Shown here: positions 11,001 to 24,109 of the stretch, piece by piece
Position numbering within the stretch: the stretch's first letter is position 1
Layout: every line of letters begins with the position of its first letter
Source of the DNA: Plasmopara viticola
Taxonomy: Eukaryota > Oomycota > Peronosporomycetes > Peronosporales > Peronosporaceae
Length of the DNA: 64,000 nucleotides
Assembly: GCA_001695595.3 (NCBI GenBank)
Contig: MBPM02000068.1
Location: 62,001 to 126,000 of the forward strand
Direction: 5' to 3'
The notes under the pieces: generated by a model
The model's database searches: none
What the model saw: only the letters and a program-made list of their open reading frames with translations
Told to the model about the DNA's origin: nothing
Program-made: the position numbers and the translations under genes

Positions 11001-13707
11001 CCTTAATCCGTATGCTAAATCCAATCAGTTGTGTCCACTTCACAGGCGCCTTGTCTAAAGTGTTCAATGACAAGTTAAATGGAGACAGCTATTCGAAATG
11101 GACCCGTAACATTCTGACGTGTTTGTTACATTATCGGTTTGGCGTGTGGTCAACCGTGAGAAGCTGTTTTTCTTCGCTTTCCCTGGCGTCTGGAAAGTTG
11201 CATCAGACAGTTTACCATTTCGAAGTCTCGAATTTAACAGGAGATAACACACATGGCGCCAGACATCAGATTCAGACTTAGCAAGAAAGCTTTAGCTAAT
11301 AACTTTTTTTACCTTGCCTGGAGATAGGAAAACGTTGTAAAAACGAAGACGCTTTGATCAGCACTTTCATACTGGTACAGCTTTCGCTTACGGGCACAAT
11401 TGCGAGTTGCAATGGTGGCTAGACACGGAATGACGGCATTCGGAGGGATGATAGAGACTTTTAAAGACTGTCTGTATGCTTGATCTCGTACGTATATTGT
11501 GAGTCAGTCCAAAATCAACTCACAAGGAAAACAATAAGTCATCGGCAACGCCGATGATTCGACGAGTATGTTGGTTGGACGAGTACGAAATGATGGAGCT
11601 CGAATATATCTAACTATTATCCTCACACAAGGTAGTGCACGTACAGTACGTCTGACAATTTAATCCGTTGTGTCCTTCTACACAGGAGGCTCGACCAAGG
11701 TGTCCAAAGACAAAGTCAATGGCAAAAATTATGCCAGTTGGACCCGTTACATACGTAGTGTAATTGTGACATAGTTTGGCGTTTGGCCAACCGTGACAAG
11801 GTATGAAAGCTTAACTTTCATTGGTGCTCTTGATAACTGCGTCGGACAGTGTGTCATTGCAAAATTTTGTACTCAACAGGTGATTACATACTCAGCGTCT
11901 AGTATCTAATTTAGCAAAAAATTCAGGCTTGAAGCTGTCCTTGACCTCACCTCAATATAGCAAGCCGTTGTCACAAAGAAGACGCTTCGAATCGCGTTAA
12001 TTTACCGGTACAGCCTTCGCTTACGGGTAATATTGTGAGTTGCGCTGGCGGCTAAAAGATTGCACCCGAACGGAATGACGCCGTCCGGTTAGATGATAGA
12101 GACTTTCAAAGACTACCAATATGCCAGAATCCGTTCCAACACGAACACGCAGTCACACAAGAAGTCATTGTCGTCTCTGATGATTTGATGGGTTAGTTGA
12201 TTGGGCGAGTACAAAATGATAGTGATTGATTATATCGGACTATTATAACACGCTAGGAAGTGCGCGTACACTACGTCCAATGATCCGTTTATTTATGCCC
12301 TTTACACAGGTGTCTCGTCCAACTTGCCCGATTGCAAATAATAGAGCGACTCCTATGCCAAGTGACTCGCTACAGCTGCTGACAAAATCGATTCGCAATG
12401 TGGCCAGGTGTGAGAAGATATTAACCTTCGGTTACCCTTGTGCCCTAGACAACAGCGTACCATACAAAATTTCGTAATCTAGTTAAAACATACTTGGCAT
12501 AAGGCATCTAACGTTACAAAAAAAAGTCATGGTTAAACTGTCTTTGACCTTGTCTGAATATAGCAAAGCGATGATAAAAAGAAGGCGCTTTAATCAGCGC
12601 TAAGTTTCCGGTACAGCTTTCACTTACGGGTACGATTTCAAGAAACGATGGAAGCAAAAAATATTGTGCCCGAACAGGATATGGCGTCCGGTTGGATGCT
12701 TTGGACCTTTGACGACTGACTGTTAGTAGTACCAATTTTGCGATTCGGCAAACTAGGTAGTGCGCCTACAGTACATCCGATACTTAATTGTTAATGTCCT
12801 TATCCCAGGTGACTCGTTCAAGTTGTCTAATGACTAATCATGCAACGACAGCTATGCCGATTGACCCGCTACAAGCGTGGCGTGATGCTGACATAATCGA
12901 TTTGGTATGTTCTCAGGAGTGAGAAGATGCGCTAATATACGGTTCATCTACCACTTACGTTTACGATTGCGTGAAACAATGACAGCCAAGAAGATTGTGC
13001 CCGAACAGGATTTGACGTCCAATGTGATGGTTCAGACTTTTGGAGACTCACTTTTAGTCGTACAGATCTTGCGATTTAGCCCAACACTAATACGCAAGGC
13101 ACTAAATAAGTCACTGGCATCACTGATGATTAGACGAGTACACAATGATGTCGATAAATGACTTGAATTATTGAAATCACATCATGTAGTACACATACGG
13201 TGCGTCAAATTAACCCGTCATTTATGTCCTTTACACAGCCGTCTCGTCCAAGTTGCCAACTACTTACTATAAAGCGACAGCTATGCCGAATGACCCGCTA
13301 CATGCGTGGCGTGTTGCGGACATAATCGATTTGGTATGTGGTGAGGAGTGAGAAGATATCAACCTTCGCTTACTTTTTCGCCCTTAACAAATGCGTCAGA
13401 CAGCGTACCATTGCGAAATGTCGTACCTAAAGAAGAAAATGTACCTGGCTTAAGGCATCGAACTTTAAAAGCAAAAATGACGCTTATAAATATTTTCGAC
13501 CTTACCTGGATATAGCAAGGTAGTTATAAGGAGATGGCGCTTTCTCCAGCACTAATTTACCTGTTCAGCATTCACTTACGTTTACGATTGCGAGAAAAAA
13601 GGATAGCCAGGAAGATTGTGACTGAACAGGATAGTAGCATCCGGTTGAATCACTCAGCCTTTTGGAGACCAACTGATAGTCGCTCCAATTTTGGGATTGA
13701 GTCCGAC
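8026..13707 (+). repeat. Diverged satellite with many deletion-bearing monomers
   Basis: Anchors near 8094, 8719, 9224, 9863, 10496, 11042, 11682, 12305, 12805 and 13235 give steps of 625, 505, 639, 633, 546, 640, 623, 500 and 430 bp. The short monomers each lost a different internal piece: 8719 lacks the block between GATAGAA and CCTACCTGGAAA, 10496 lacks ~80 bp after GTGTGGCGTGTT, 12305 lacks the ACACGAACACGCAAGG block, and 12805 lacks about 190 bp after GAGTGAGAAGAT. No gene is visible. Confidence 0.9.
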
Positions 13708-14037
13708 AATGACATATTCTGTTCCCTGCGTGTACGTGTCGGACTGGATTTCAAGATCGGTACGACTAACAGTGAGTCTTAAGCGTCTGTGTCATTCAAC
13801 CCAACGCCATCATCCTGTTCGATCACATTCTTCTTGGCTAACCTCGTTTCTCGCAATCGTAACTGTAAGCGAAAGCTGAACCGGTAAATTAGCACTGATG
13901 AAAGCGCCTTCTCCTTATAACCGCCTTGATTTATCAAGGAAAAGTCGAAAACAGTTTCAAGCATCTTTTTTGCTTTATAAGTACGATGCCCAAAGCCAAA
14001 TGTTATTTCTTCCTGAGGTACAACATTTCGCAAAACT
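13708..14037 (-). repeat. Small inverted satellite segment
   Basis: Sequence up to GAGTCCGAC (ending 13707) is plus-oriented. From there the reverse complement of the same monomer region follows (GTGTACGTGTCGGACTGG near 13729-13746). It continues in minus orientation through the AAAGCGCCTTCTCC block to ACAACATTTCGCAA near 14034, after which plus orientation resumes at GTACACGCAAAGCAC. The left junction makes a foldback with the preceding 150-200 bp. Confidence 0.85.
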
Positions 14038-16017
14038 ACGCTCGTACACGCAAAGCACATAATATATCATTGGTGTCTCTAGTGATTCGACGAGCACACA
14101 ATGATGGTGATTGAATGACTTACATTATTGAAATCACACCAGGTAGTTAACGTACAGTACGTCCGATGATTTGGTCAATAATGTCCTCTCACAAACCATA
14201 AAGCGACAGCTATGCCGATTGAGTCGCTTCATGCGTGGCGTGTTGCTGACATAATTGATTTTGTATGTTGTCAGGAGTGGGAATATATCAACCTTCACTT
14301 ACTTTTGCACCTTGAAGAAATGCGATGATGATTCGACGAGCACACAATGATGGCAATTAAAAGACTTACATTTTTGAAATATCACCACGTAGTACACGTA
14401 CAGTAGTTTTATGACTTGGTCATTTATGTCCGTTACACAGCCGTCTCGTCCAAGTTGTCCGATCAAAAACCGTGAAGCGACAGGTATGCCGATTGGACCG
14501 CTATATGTGTGGCGTGTTTCGGAGAAAATCGATTTTGTATGTGGTCAGGAGTGGGAAGATATAATCTTCGCTTGCTTTTGCGCCCTTGATAAACGCATCA
14601 GACAGAGTACCCTTGCGAAATGTCGTACCGAAGGAATAAAACATACTTGGTTTAAGGCATCGAAATTTAAGAGCAAAAATGATGTTTGAAACTATTTTCT
14701 CCCCTTCCTGGAAATAGCAAGGCGGTTATAAGAAGAAGGCGCTTTCATCAGCGCTAATTTACCAGTTCAGCTTTCACTTACGGTTACGATTGCTATAAAC
14801 GATGACAGCCAAGAAGATTGTGACCGAACAGGATGACGGCGTCCGGGTGAATGACTCAGACGCCTCAGACAAATTGTTAATCGTACCGGTTTTCCGATTC
14901 AGTCCGACAAGTACACGTAAAGCACACAATATATCATTGGTATTTTTAATGATTCGACGAGCACACACTGATGGCGACTAAATGACTCCGACTATTGAAG
15001 TCAAACCAGGTTGTCCACTTACGATACGTCCGATAATACGGTCATCTATGTCTTCTACACAGCCGTCTCGTTCGAGTTGTCCAATCACAAGAAATAAAAC
15101 GACAGCTACGCCGATTGACCCGCTACATGCGTGGCGCGTTGCGGACATAATCGATTTAATATGTGCCCAGGAGTGAGAAGATGTCAATCCTCGCTTACTT
15201 TTTCGCCCTGGACAAATGCGTCAGACAGCGTACCATTGCGGAATGTCGTACCTAAGAAAGAAAAACTACTTGGCTTAAGGCATCGAATTAAAAAAAGCAA
15301 AAATGACGCTTGAATCTATTTTCGACCTTTCCTTGAGTTAGCAATCGTGGTAGGGAAAATGACGTTTTTATCAGCGCTAATATGCCAGTTTAGCTTTCAC
15401 TTAGAGGTACGATTTCGAGAAACGATGACAGCCAAGAAGATTGTGATTGAACAGGATGATGGCTTCAGGTTGGATGACTCGGACGCTGAAAACTCATTGT
15501 TAGTCGTACCGACCTTGTGATTTAGTCCAAAACGTGCGCGCAGGGCACATAACAAGTCATTGGCATCACTGATGATTTGACGAGCACACAACGGTGGTTA
15601 TTGAATGACTTACGTTGTTAAAATCACACGAGGTAGTACACGTACATTACGTCCAATAATGTTGTCATATATGTCGCCTACACAGCCGTCTCTTCCAAGT
15701 TGTCCAATAACAAATAAAAAAGCGACAGCTACGCCTATTGACCCGCTACATGCGTGGCGTGTTGCGGACAAAATTGATTTGGTATGTGGTCAGGAGTGAG
15801 AAGATATAATCTTCGCTTCCTTTCGGTCCCTGGACAAATGCCTCAGCCAGCGTACTATTGCGACATATCGTACCTTAATGAGAAGACATACCTGGTTTAA
15901 GGCATCGAACTTCAAGAGCAAAAATTATGCTAGAACCGCTTTCGGCCTTACCTGGATATAGCAAGGCGGTTATAAGAAGAAGGCGCTTTCATCAGCGCTA
16001 ATTTACCGGTTCAGCTT
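14038..16017 (+). repeat. Diverged satellite, ~620-bp monomers
   Basis: Anchors near 14183, 14436, 15057 and 15680. The first step is only about 250 bp because the monomer is joined from GAAATGCG directly to ATGATTCGACGAG near 14320-14335, losing roughly 360 bp. The next steps are about 621 and 623 bp. The CTCGTCC anchor block itself is missing from the 14183 copy. No gene seen. Confidence 0.9.
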
Positions 16018-17256
16018 TCACTTACGGTCACTATTGCTTGGAACGATGACAGCCGAGATGATCGAAACCGAGCAGGATGATGGCGTCCGGTTAAATGACG
16101 CACACGCTAAAGACTCATTATTATTCGTACTGACCTTGTGATTCAGTCCAACACGTGCACGCAAGGCACATAACAAGTCATTGGCATCACTGATGATTTT
16201 ACGATCACACAATGATGACGATTGAATGACTTACGCTATTGTAATCACGCCAGGTAGTACACGAACAGTACGTTTAATGATTTGGTTAAATATGTCCTCT
16301 ACACAGCCGTCTCGTCCAAGTTATCTGATCAAAACCATAAAGCGATAGCTTTGCCGATTGGCCCGATACATGCGTGGCGTGTTGCTGACATAATCGATTC
16401 GGTATATGGTCAGGATTGAGACAATATCGACCTTCGCTTACTTTTGCGCCCTGGACAAATGCGTCAGACAACGTACTATTGCGAATTGTCGTACCTAAGG
16501 ATGAAGACATACTTGGTTTAAGGAGTCGAACTTTAGTAAACGAAAATGATGCTTGAAACTATTTTCGACCTTTCCTTGAGTTAGCAATCGTAGAAAAAAG
16601 AAAGGCGCTATTATCAGCGCTAATACACCAGTTCAGCATTCACTTACGGTTACGATTGCGAGAAACGATGACAGCTTGGAAGATTGTGACCAAACAAAAT
16701 GATTCCGTCCGGTTGGATGGCTCAGACGCTTAAGCCTCACTGTAAGTCTTACGGACCATGCGATTCAGTCCAACACAGACACGCAAACACGCAAGACACA
16801 TAATGAGTCATTGGCATCACTAATGATTCGACGAGCACGCAATGTTGCCGATTTATTGACTTATATTATTAAAATCAAAATATAAATAAGTCTGATGATT
16901 CGGTCATTTATGTCCTCTACACAGCCGTCTCGTTCAAGTTGTCCAATCCCAACCATAAAGCGACCGCTTACCGATTGGTCCGTACATGCGTGGCGTGTTG
17001 CGGACATAATCGATTTTGTTTGTGGTCAGGGGTGGGAAGATATCAACCGTCGCTTACTCTTGCGCCCTCGACAAATGCGTCAGACACCGTACCAATGCGA
17101 AATATCGTGCCCAAGGAAAACAACATCCTCGACTAAACGAATGGAACTTTAACAATCAAAAATGATGCTTGAACCTGTTTTCGACCTAACCTAGACAAAC
17201 CAAGGCGGTTATAAGAAAAAGGCTCTTAAATCAGCGCTAATTTACCGGTTCAGCTT
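16018..17256 (+). repeat. Two-monomer tandem duplication, copy 1
   Basis: 1239-bp unit of two ~620-bp monomers, repeated immediately downstream with only scattered single-base differences (for example GAGACAATATC here, GAGAAAATATC in copy 2). Landmarks 16301 and 16919 correspond to 17540 and 18158, both exactly 1239 bp apart. The left edge is within a stretch shared by all monomers, so it is accurate only to some tens of bases. Confidence 0.9.
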
Positions 17257-18495
17257 TCACTTACGGTTACTATTGCTTGAAACGATGACAGCCGAGATGA
17301 TCGAAACCGAACAGGATGATGGCGTCCGGGTGAATGACGCACACGCTAAAGACTCATTATTATTCGTACTGACCTTGTGATTCAGTCCAACACGTGCACG
17401 CAAGGCACATAACAAGTCATTGGCATCACTGATGATTTTACGATCAGACAATGATGACGATTGAATGACTTACGCTATTGTAATTACGTCAGGTAGTACA
17501 CGTACAGTACGTTCAATGATTTGGTCAAATACGTCCTCTACACAGCCGTCTCATCCAAGTTATCTGATCAAAACCATAAAGCGACAGCTATGCCGATTGG
17601 CCCGATACATGCGTGGCGTGTTGCTGACATAATCGATTTGGTATATGATCAGGATTGAGAAAATATCGACCTTCGCTTACTTTTGCGCCCTGGACAAATG
17701 CGTCAGACAACGTACTATTGCGAATTGTCGTACCTAAGGATGAAGACATACTTGGTTTAAGGAGTCGAACTTTAGTAAACGAAAATGATGCTTGAAACTA
17801 TTTTCGACCTTTCCTTGAGTTAGCAATCGTAGAAAAAAGAAAGGCGCTATTATCAGCGCTAATACACCAGTTCAGCATTCACTTACGGTTACGATTGCGA
17901 GAAACGATGACAGCTTGGAAGATTGTGACCAAACAAAATGATTCCGTCCGGTTGGATGGCTCAGACGCTTAAGCCTCAGTGTAAGTCTTACGGACCATGC
18001 GATTCAGTTCAACACAGACACGCAAACACGCAAGACACATAATAAGTCATTGGCATCACTAATGATTCGACAAGCACGCAATGTTGGCGATTTATTGACT
18101 TATATTATTAAAATCAAAATATAAATAAGTCTGATGATTCGGTCATTTATGTCCTCTACACAGCCGTCTCGTTCAAGTTGTCCAATCCCAACCATAAAGC
18201 GACCGCTTACCGATTGGCCCGTACATGCGTGGCGTGTTGCGGACATAATCGATTTTGGTTGTGGTCAGGGGTGGGAAGATATCAACCGTCGCTTACTCTT
18301 GCGCCCTCGACAAATGCGTCAGACACCGTACCAATGCGAAATATCGTGCCCAAGGAAAACAACATCCTCGACTAAACGAATGGAACTTTAACAATCAAAA
18401 ATGATGCTTGAACCTATTTTCGACCTAACCTAGACAAACCAAGGCGGTTATAAGAAAAAGGCTCTTAAATCAGCGCTAATTTACCGGTTCAGCTT
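17257..18495 (+). repeat. Two-monomer tandem duplication, copy 2
   Basis: Second copy of the 1239-bp dimer. The right edge is inside TTACCGGTTCAGCTTTC, after which sequence (GGTTAAGATTGCGAG) departs from the matching position of copy 1 (GGTTACTATTGC). That places the crossover in a conserved block. Confidence 0.9.
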
Positions 18496-20696
18496 TCACT
18501 TACGGTTAAGATTGCGAGAAACGAGGACAGCCAAGAAGAGTGTTACCAAACAGGATGATGTTGTCCGGTTGAATGACTCAGATGCTTAAGACTCAGTGTT
18601 AGTTATACCGACCATGCGATTCAGTCCAACAAATACACGCAAGGCACATAATAAGTCATTGGCATCACTGGTGATCCGACGAGCACACAATGATGGCGAT
18701 TAAATGGCTTAGATTATTGATAACAAATCAGGTAGTACACGTAAACTACCTCCGATGATTCGGTTATTTATGTCCTCTACACAGCCATCTCGTCCAAGTT
18801 GTCCAATCAGAAACCATAAAGCGACAGGTATGCCGATTTACCCGTAACATGCGTGGCGTGTTGCTCAGATAATCGATTTTGTATGTGGTTTGAGATATCA
18901 ACCTTCGCTTACTTTTGCGCCCTGGACAAATACTTCAGACAGCGTACTATTGCGAAATGTTGTACCATAAGAAATTATACTTGGTTATAGGCATTGAACT
19001 ATAAAATCAAAATAATGCTTGAAACTATTTTCGACCTTCCCTTGACACACGAATCGTGGTAAAGAAAAAGACGCTTTCATCAGCGCTAATCTACTGGTTC
19101 TCCTTTTACTTACGGTTTCGTTTGCAAATCATGACAGCCAAGAATATTGTGACCATCACAATGATGGCGTCGGGTTGGATGACTCAGACGCTTAAGCAAT
19201 ATTGTTAGTCGTACCGACCTTTTGAAACAGTCCAACACGTACAAGCAAGGCACATAACAAGTCATTGGCGTCTTTAATATTTTAACGAGCACACAGTGAT
19301 GGCTATTGAAATAATCACATAATTGGAATTACACCAGGTAGTACACGCACACTACGTCCGATGAGTCTGTCATTTATGTCCCGTACACAGCCGTCTCGTC
19401 CAAGTTGTCCAATCACAACCAAAAAGCGACAGCTATGCCGATTGGCCCGCTACATGCGTGGCATGTTGCTGACACAATCGATTTGGTATGTCGTCAGGAG
19501 AGAGAAGATATCAACCTTCGCTTACTTTTTTGCCCTAGACAAATGCGTCAGACAGCAACCATTGCGAAATGTCGACCCTAAGGAAGAAAACATACTCGGC
19601 TTAAGTCGTCGAAATTTAAAGGCAAAAATGACACTTGAAACTATTTTCGACCTTTCCTTGAGTTAGCAATCGTGGTGAAGAAAACGTCGCTTTTATCAGC
19701 ACTGATATATCGGTTCAGCTTTCACTTACGGTTACGATTGCGATAAACGAGGACAGCCAAGAAGATTGTGACCGAATAGAATAATGGCGTGCGGTTGAAT
19801 GACTCAGACGGTTAAGACTCACTGTTAGTCATACCGACCATGCGATTCAGTCCAACACGAACACGCAAGGTACATAAAAAGTCATTGGCATCACTGAAGT
19901 TTTAACGAGCACACAATGATGGCAATTGAATGACATAGATTATCGAAAACGAACCAGGTAATACACGTAAAATATGTCCGATGATTCGGTCATGTATGTC
20001 CTCTAGACAGCCGTCTCGTCCAAGTTGTCCGATCACAAACCACAAAGAACAGCTATGCCGATTGGCCCGCCTCATATGTGCCGTGTTGCTGACACAATCG
20101 ATTTGGTTTGTGGTCAGGAGTGAGAAGATATAAACCGTCGCTTACTTTTTCACCCTGAACAAATGCGTCAGACAGCGTAACATTGCGAAATGTCGTACCT
20201 AAGGATGAAAACATACTTGGCTTAAGGCTTCGAACTTTTAAAGTAAAAATGATGCTTGAAACTATTTTAGACCTTACCTGGATATAGCAAGGCGGTTATA
20301 AGAAGAAGGCGCTTTCATCAGCGCTAATTTACCGGCTCAGTTTTCACTTATGGTTACGATTGCGAGACACCATGACAGCCAAGACGATTGTGATCGAACA
20401 GGATAATGGCGCTCGGTTGAATGACTCGGACGCTAAAGACTCACTGTTAGTCGTACCGACCATTCGATTCAGTCCAACACGTACATGCAAGGCGCATAAA
20501 CAGTCATTGGCATCACAGATGATTTGGCGAGAGCACAATGATGGCGATTGAATGACATAGATTATTAAATTCGAACCAGGTAGTATGCGTACAATACGTC
20601 CGATGATTTGGTCATGTATGTCCTTTAGACCGCCGTCTCGTCCAAGTTGTCCGATCACAAACCATAAAGAACAGCTATGCCGATTGGCCCGCCTCA
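18496..20696 (+). repeat. Transitional monomers including an A-like founder
   Basis: Anchors near 18779, 19385, 20005 and 20627, steps 606, 620 and 622 bp. The monomer at about 19340-19750 shares the A-specific tracts of the central array: GACAGCAACCATTGCG, GTCGACCCTAAGGAAG, GAGTTAGCAATCGTGG. It is therefore an isolated relative of monomer A about 4 kb outside the array. The last monomer begins to show the C-like TTTTAGACCTTACCTGG tract. Confidence 0.85.
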
Positions 20697-21795
20697 TATG
20701 TGCCGTGTTGCTGACACAATCGATTTGGTTTGTGGTCAGGAGTGAAAAGATATAAACCTTCGCTTACTTTTTCGCCCTTAACAAATGCGTCAGACAGCGA
20801 AACATTGCGAAATGTCGTTCCTAAGGATGAAAACATACTTGGCTTAAAGCATCAATCTACAAAGTAAAAATGATGCTAGAAACTATTTTAGACCTTACCT
20901 GGATATAGCAAGACGGTTATAAGAAGAAGGCGCTTTCATCAGCGCTAAGTTTAGGGTTACGTTTTTCACAATTATGGCGCTCGGTTGACACACGGATAAA
21001 GACTTACAACCGATTCGATTCAGTCCAACACGTACATGCAAGGCGCATAAACAGTCACCGACACAGATGATCGATCGGCTCACAACCGGATTCAGGCATG
21101 AAGGCGCATAAACAGTCATTGGTATCACAGATGATTCGGCGAGAGCACAAGGATGGCGATTGAATGACATAGATTATTAAATTCGAACCAGGTAGTATGC
21201 GTACAATACGTCCGATGATTCGGGAATTCATGTCCTCTACACAGCCGTCTCGTCCAATTTGTTCGATCACAGGTCATAAAGAACAGCTATGTCGATTGGC
21301 CCGCTTCATATGTGCCGTGTTGCTGATACAATCGATTTGATATGTGGTCAGGAGTGAAAAGATATAAACCTTCGCTTACTTTTTCGCCCTCAACAATTGC
21401 GTCAGACAGCGTACCATTGCGAAATATCGTACCTTAGGATGAAAACATACTAGGCTTAAAGCATCAAACTTTTAAGTAAATATGATGCTTGAAACTATTT
21501 TAGACCTTACCTGGATATAGCAAAGCGGTTATAAGAAGAAGGCGCTTTCATCAGCGCTAATTTACCGGTTCAGGTTACGGTTACGATTGCGAGATGACAT
21601 TGTTGGATCGCTTTGAATGACTCGACGACTCACTCGTACCGAGATTCAGTCCAGTATGCAAGGCATAATCATAACAGATGATTCAGAGCATGATGGCGAT
21701 TGAATGACATAGATTATTTAATTCGAACCAGTTAGTACATGTACAATACGTCCGATGATTCGGTCATCAGCCGTCATTGTCCGATCCGTATGTTT
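20697..21795 (+). repeat. C-like dimer duplication, copy 1 (damaged)
   Basis: About 1.1 kb repeated in the next 1.1 kb. ATGCTAGAAAC near 20875 recurs 1094 bp later, and CAGATGATTCGGCGAG near 21128 recurs 1103 bp later. Both monomers of this copy are damaged. At 20949-21060 pieces are missing and AAGGCGCATAAACAGTCA occurs twice. At 21570-21790 many short pieces of about 5-20 bp are missing in succession. Confidence 0.8.
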
Positions 21796-22886
21796 GCCGT
21801 GTTGCTGACACAATCGATTTGGTTTGTGGTCAGGAGTGAAAAGATATAAACCTTCGCTTACTTTTTCGCCCTTAACAAATGCGTCAGACAGCGTAACATT
21901 GCGAAATGTCGTTCCTAAGGATGAAAACATACTTGGCTTAAAGCATCAATCTACAAAGTAAAAATGATGCTAGAAACTATTTTAGACCTTACCTGGATAT
22001 AGCAAGACGGTTATAAGAAGAAGGCGCTTTCATCAGCGCTAAGTTACCGGTTCAGTTTTCACTTATGGTTACGAATGCGAGACACCATGACAGCCAAGAC
22101 GATTGTGATCGAACAGGATTATGGCGCTCGGTTGAATGACACGGACGCTAAAGACTCACTGTTAGTCGTACCGACCATTCGATTCAGTCCAACACGTACA
22201 TACAAGGCGCATAAACAGTCATTGGTATCACAGATGATTCGGCGAGAGCACAAGGATGGCGATTGAATGACATAGATTATTAAATTCGAACCAGGTAGTA
22301 TGCGTACAATACGTCCGATGATTCGGGAATTCATGTCCTCTACACAGCCGTCTCGTCCAATTTGTTCGATCACAGGTCATAAAGAACAGCTATGTCGATT
22401 GGCCCGCTTCATATGTGCCGTGTTGCTGATACAATCGATTTGATATGTGGTCAGGAGTGAAAAGATATAAACCTTCGCTTACTTTTACCCTTAACAAATG
22501 CGTCCATCAGCGTACCACTGCAAATAATCGTACCTTAGGATGAAAACATACTTGGCTTAAAGCATCAAACTTTTAAGTAAATATGAAGCTTGAAACTATT
22601 TTAGACCTTGCCTGGATAAAGCAAGGCGGTTGTAAGAAGAAGGCGCTTTCATCAGCTCTAAATTACCGGTTTTCACTTACGGTTACGATTGCGAGAAACG
22701 AGGACAACCAAGACGATTGTGACCGAAAAGGTTGATGGCGTCCAGTTGGACGACTCAGAAGCTCAAGCTTCATTGTTTGTCGTACCGACCTTGTGAAAAA
22801 GTCCAACATGTACACGCAAGGCACATAATAAGTCATTGGCATCACTGAAGATTCAACGAGCACACAATGATGGCGATTGAATGACA
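21796..22886 (+). repeat. C-like dimer duplication, copy 2 (intact)
   Basis: Second copy of the ~1.1-kb dimer, retaining the full monomer over the region missing from copy 1 (for example 22040-22200 against 20949-21010). It carries the C-type marker GGGAATTCATG and the CACAGGTCAT variant that reappears in some array copies. Confidence 0.8.
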
Positions 22887-23499
22887 TAGATTATTTAATT
22901 CGAATCAGGTAGTACATGTACAATACGTCCGATGATTCGGGAATTCATGTCCTCTACACAGCCGTCTCCAAGTTGTCCGATCACAAACCATAAAGAACAG
23001 CTATGTCGATTGGCCCGCTTCATATGTGCCGTGTTGCTGACACAATCGATTTGGTATGTGGTCAGGAGTGAAAAGATATAAACCTTCGCTTACTTTTTCG
23101 CCCTTAACAAATGCGTCAGACAGCGTACCATTGCGAAATACCGTACCTTAGGATGAAAACATACTAGGCTTAAAGCATCAAACTTAAAGTAAATATGATG
23201 CTTGAAACTATTTTAGACCTTACCTGGATATAGCAAGGCGGTTATAAGAAGAAGGCGCTTTCATCAGCGCTAATTTACCGGTTTTCACTTACGGTTACGA
23301 TTGCGAGAAACGAGGACAGCCAAGAAGATTGTAACCGAAAAGGATGATGGCGTCCGGTTGGATGACTCAGAAGCTTAAGCTTCATTTTTTGTCGTATTGA
23401 CCTTGTGAAACAGTTCAACACGTACACGCAAGGCACATAATAAGTCATTGGCATCACTGAAGATCCAACGAGCACACAATGATGGCATACATAGATTAT
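22887..23499 (+). repeat. C-like monomer bordering the HOR array
   Basis: One 613-bp monomer with GGGAATTCATG near 22948, AAATACCGTACC and TAGCAAGGCGG. The last two are variants also found in array units 1 and 3. It ends at the first array A monomer. Confidence 0.8.
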
Positions 23500-24109
23500 T
23501 TAATTCGAACTAGGTAGTACACGTACAATACGTCCGATGATTTGGTCATGTATGTCCTCTAGACAGCCGTCATATCCAAGTTGTCCAATCACAAACCATA
23601 AAGAACAGCTATGCCGATTGGCCCGCTACATGCGTGGCATGTTGCTGACACAATCGATTTGGTATGTCGTCAGGAGAGAGAAGATATCAACCTTCGCTTA
23701 CGTTTTTGCCCTAGACAACTGCGTCAGACAGCAACCATTGCGAAATGTCGACCCTAAGGAAGAAAACATACTTGGCTTAAGTCGTCGAAATTTAAAAGCA
23801 AAAATGACACTTGAAACTATTTTCGACCTTTTTTTGAGTTAGCAATCGTGGTGAAGAAAAAGTCGCTTTTAATTAGCGCTGTTATACCGGTTCAGCTTTC
23901 ACTTACGGTTACGATTGCGATAAACGAGGACAGCCAAGAAGATTGTGACCGAATAGGATGATGGCGTTTGGTTGTTGACTCAGACGCTTGAGACTCAATG
24001 TTAGTTTGCGATTCAGTCCAACACGTACACGCAAGGCACATAATAAGTCATTGGCATCACTGAAGATTCAACGAGCACACAATGATGGCGATTGTATGAC
24101 ATAGATTAT

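Noticed and set aside
20949..20960. TTTAGGGTTA resembling a telomere repeat
   Set aside because: It is a single occurrence inside a damaged monomer with no tandem repetition.
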